From positions 277,001-341,000 of the forward strand of contig CAJHZI010000780.1 in NCBI GenBank assembly GCA_905160935.1: a stretch of 64,000 nucleotides of DNA, written 5' to 3'. This DNA is from Enchytraeus crypticus. Lineage: Eukaryota; Annelida; Clitellata; Enchytraeida; Enchytraeidae. The notes under the pieces were generated by a model. That model saw only the letters and a program-made list of their open reading frames with translations, had not been told where the DNA came from and searched no databases. Position numbers and translations under genes: made by a program. This document shows, piece by piece, positions 63,746 to 64,000 of the stretch (its first letter is position 1; each line of letters begins with the position of its first letter).

Positions 63746-64000
63746 ATGAAATGTTAATCAATTTATAGAAAACACTATGCAGGTACTCTACTGATTAGTT
63801 AATCAATGATTTTAGATGATTCGTGAATCACAACATTAACCTGTCCACTAGCCTGCCCAATCAATAAATCAATCAAATCAAATTTGAGTTGATAAATCAA
63901 CTGACAAGTCAGCGGGTATTAGCGGATTGAAAAGTTCACAAAATCCAAAGGTGGCTATCCCCTGGATAAACTTGTCGATTTCTAGCTATCGGAACGTCAT
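63746..64000. other. arfaptin intron DNA, no exon seen
   Basis: Contains GATT-type words on the coding strand near 63850-63890. No arfaptin-like translation found up to the window end. Confidence 0.5.

Overview
The window is nuclear DNA from an animal. It has spliced genes with GT-AG introns, tRNA-derived SINEs, broken non-LTR retrotransposon ends and many micro- and minisatellites. A tektin gene (ciliary axoneme), a BTB zinc-finger gene, a fatty-acid-binding protein and an arfaptin all point to a metazoan. The group III secreted phospholipase A2 and the repeat-rich, short-exon genes would fit a marine lophotrochozoan, but the sequence does not fix the phylum. All exon models below were made by eye from reading frame, splice consensus and recalled family sequences; no search was run.

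Layout. 0-2 kb: three exons of a TK2-like deoxynucleoside kinase (minus), running off the left edge. 5.1-7.6 kb: a BTB/C2H2 zinc-finger gene (minus). 8.5-13.7 kb: a six-exon tektin-1 gene (plus), divergent from it. 15.6-19.1 kb: a two-exon group III phospholipase A2 (plus). 24.0-27.5 kb: a four-exon FABP (minus). 28-44 kb is mostly repeats, with one or two orphan exons. 44.5-50.0 kb: an eight-exon PP1-like phosphatase (plus), followed by a 1.8-kb minisatellite. 53.3-57.1 kb: a five-exon PTRH2 (minus). 58.4-59.1 kb: a single-exon COA7 (plus). 63.2-63.4 kb: the last exon of an arfaptin gene (minus), continuing off the right edge.

Mobile DNA. SINE-A (about 18 copies) has clear tRNA A and B boxes. 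Its 3' tail matches the 3' ends of two LINE-like families seen here, one ending in TAA repeats and one in TTGA repeats. SINE-B (five copies) is a second tRNA-like family. Repeat D (about 14 copies) ends in TTG repeats. There is also a 5S rRNA-like element.

Main unusual observation. In at least five genes, pieces that span an exon edge (splice site plus the first or last 9-100 nt of the exon) are tandemly copied into the neighbouring intron. This gives arrays of decoy splice sites, such as six in front of tektin exon 5, three in front of phosphatase exon 2 and ten in front of the arfaptin exon. Many arrays sit in TTGA/AATC tetranucleotide tracts. Several introns carry AATC-type repeats near the donor and the complementary GATT-type near the acceptor, so the intron ends could pair in RNA. 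I regard this pattern as the finding most worth checking.
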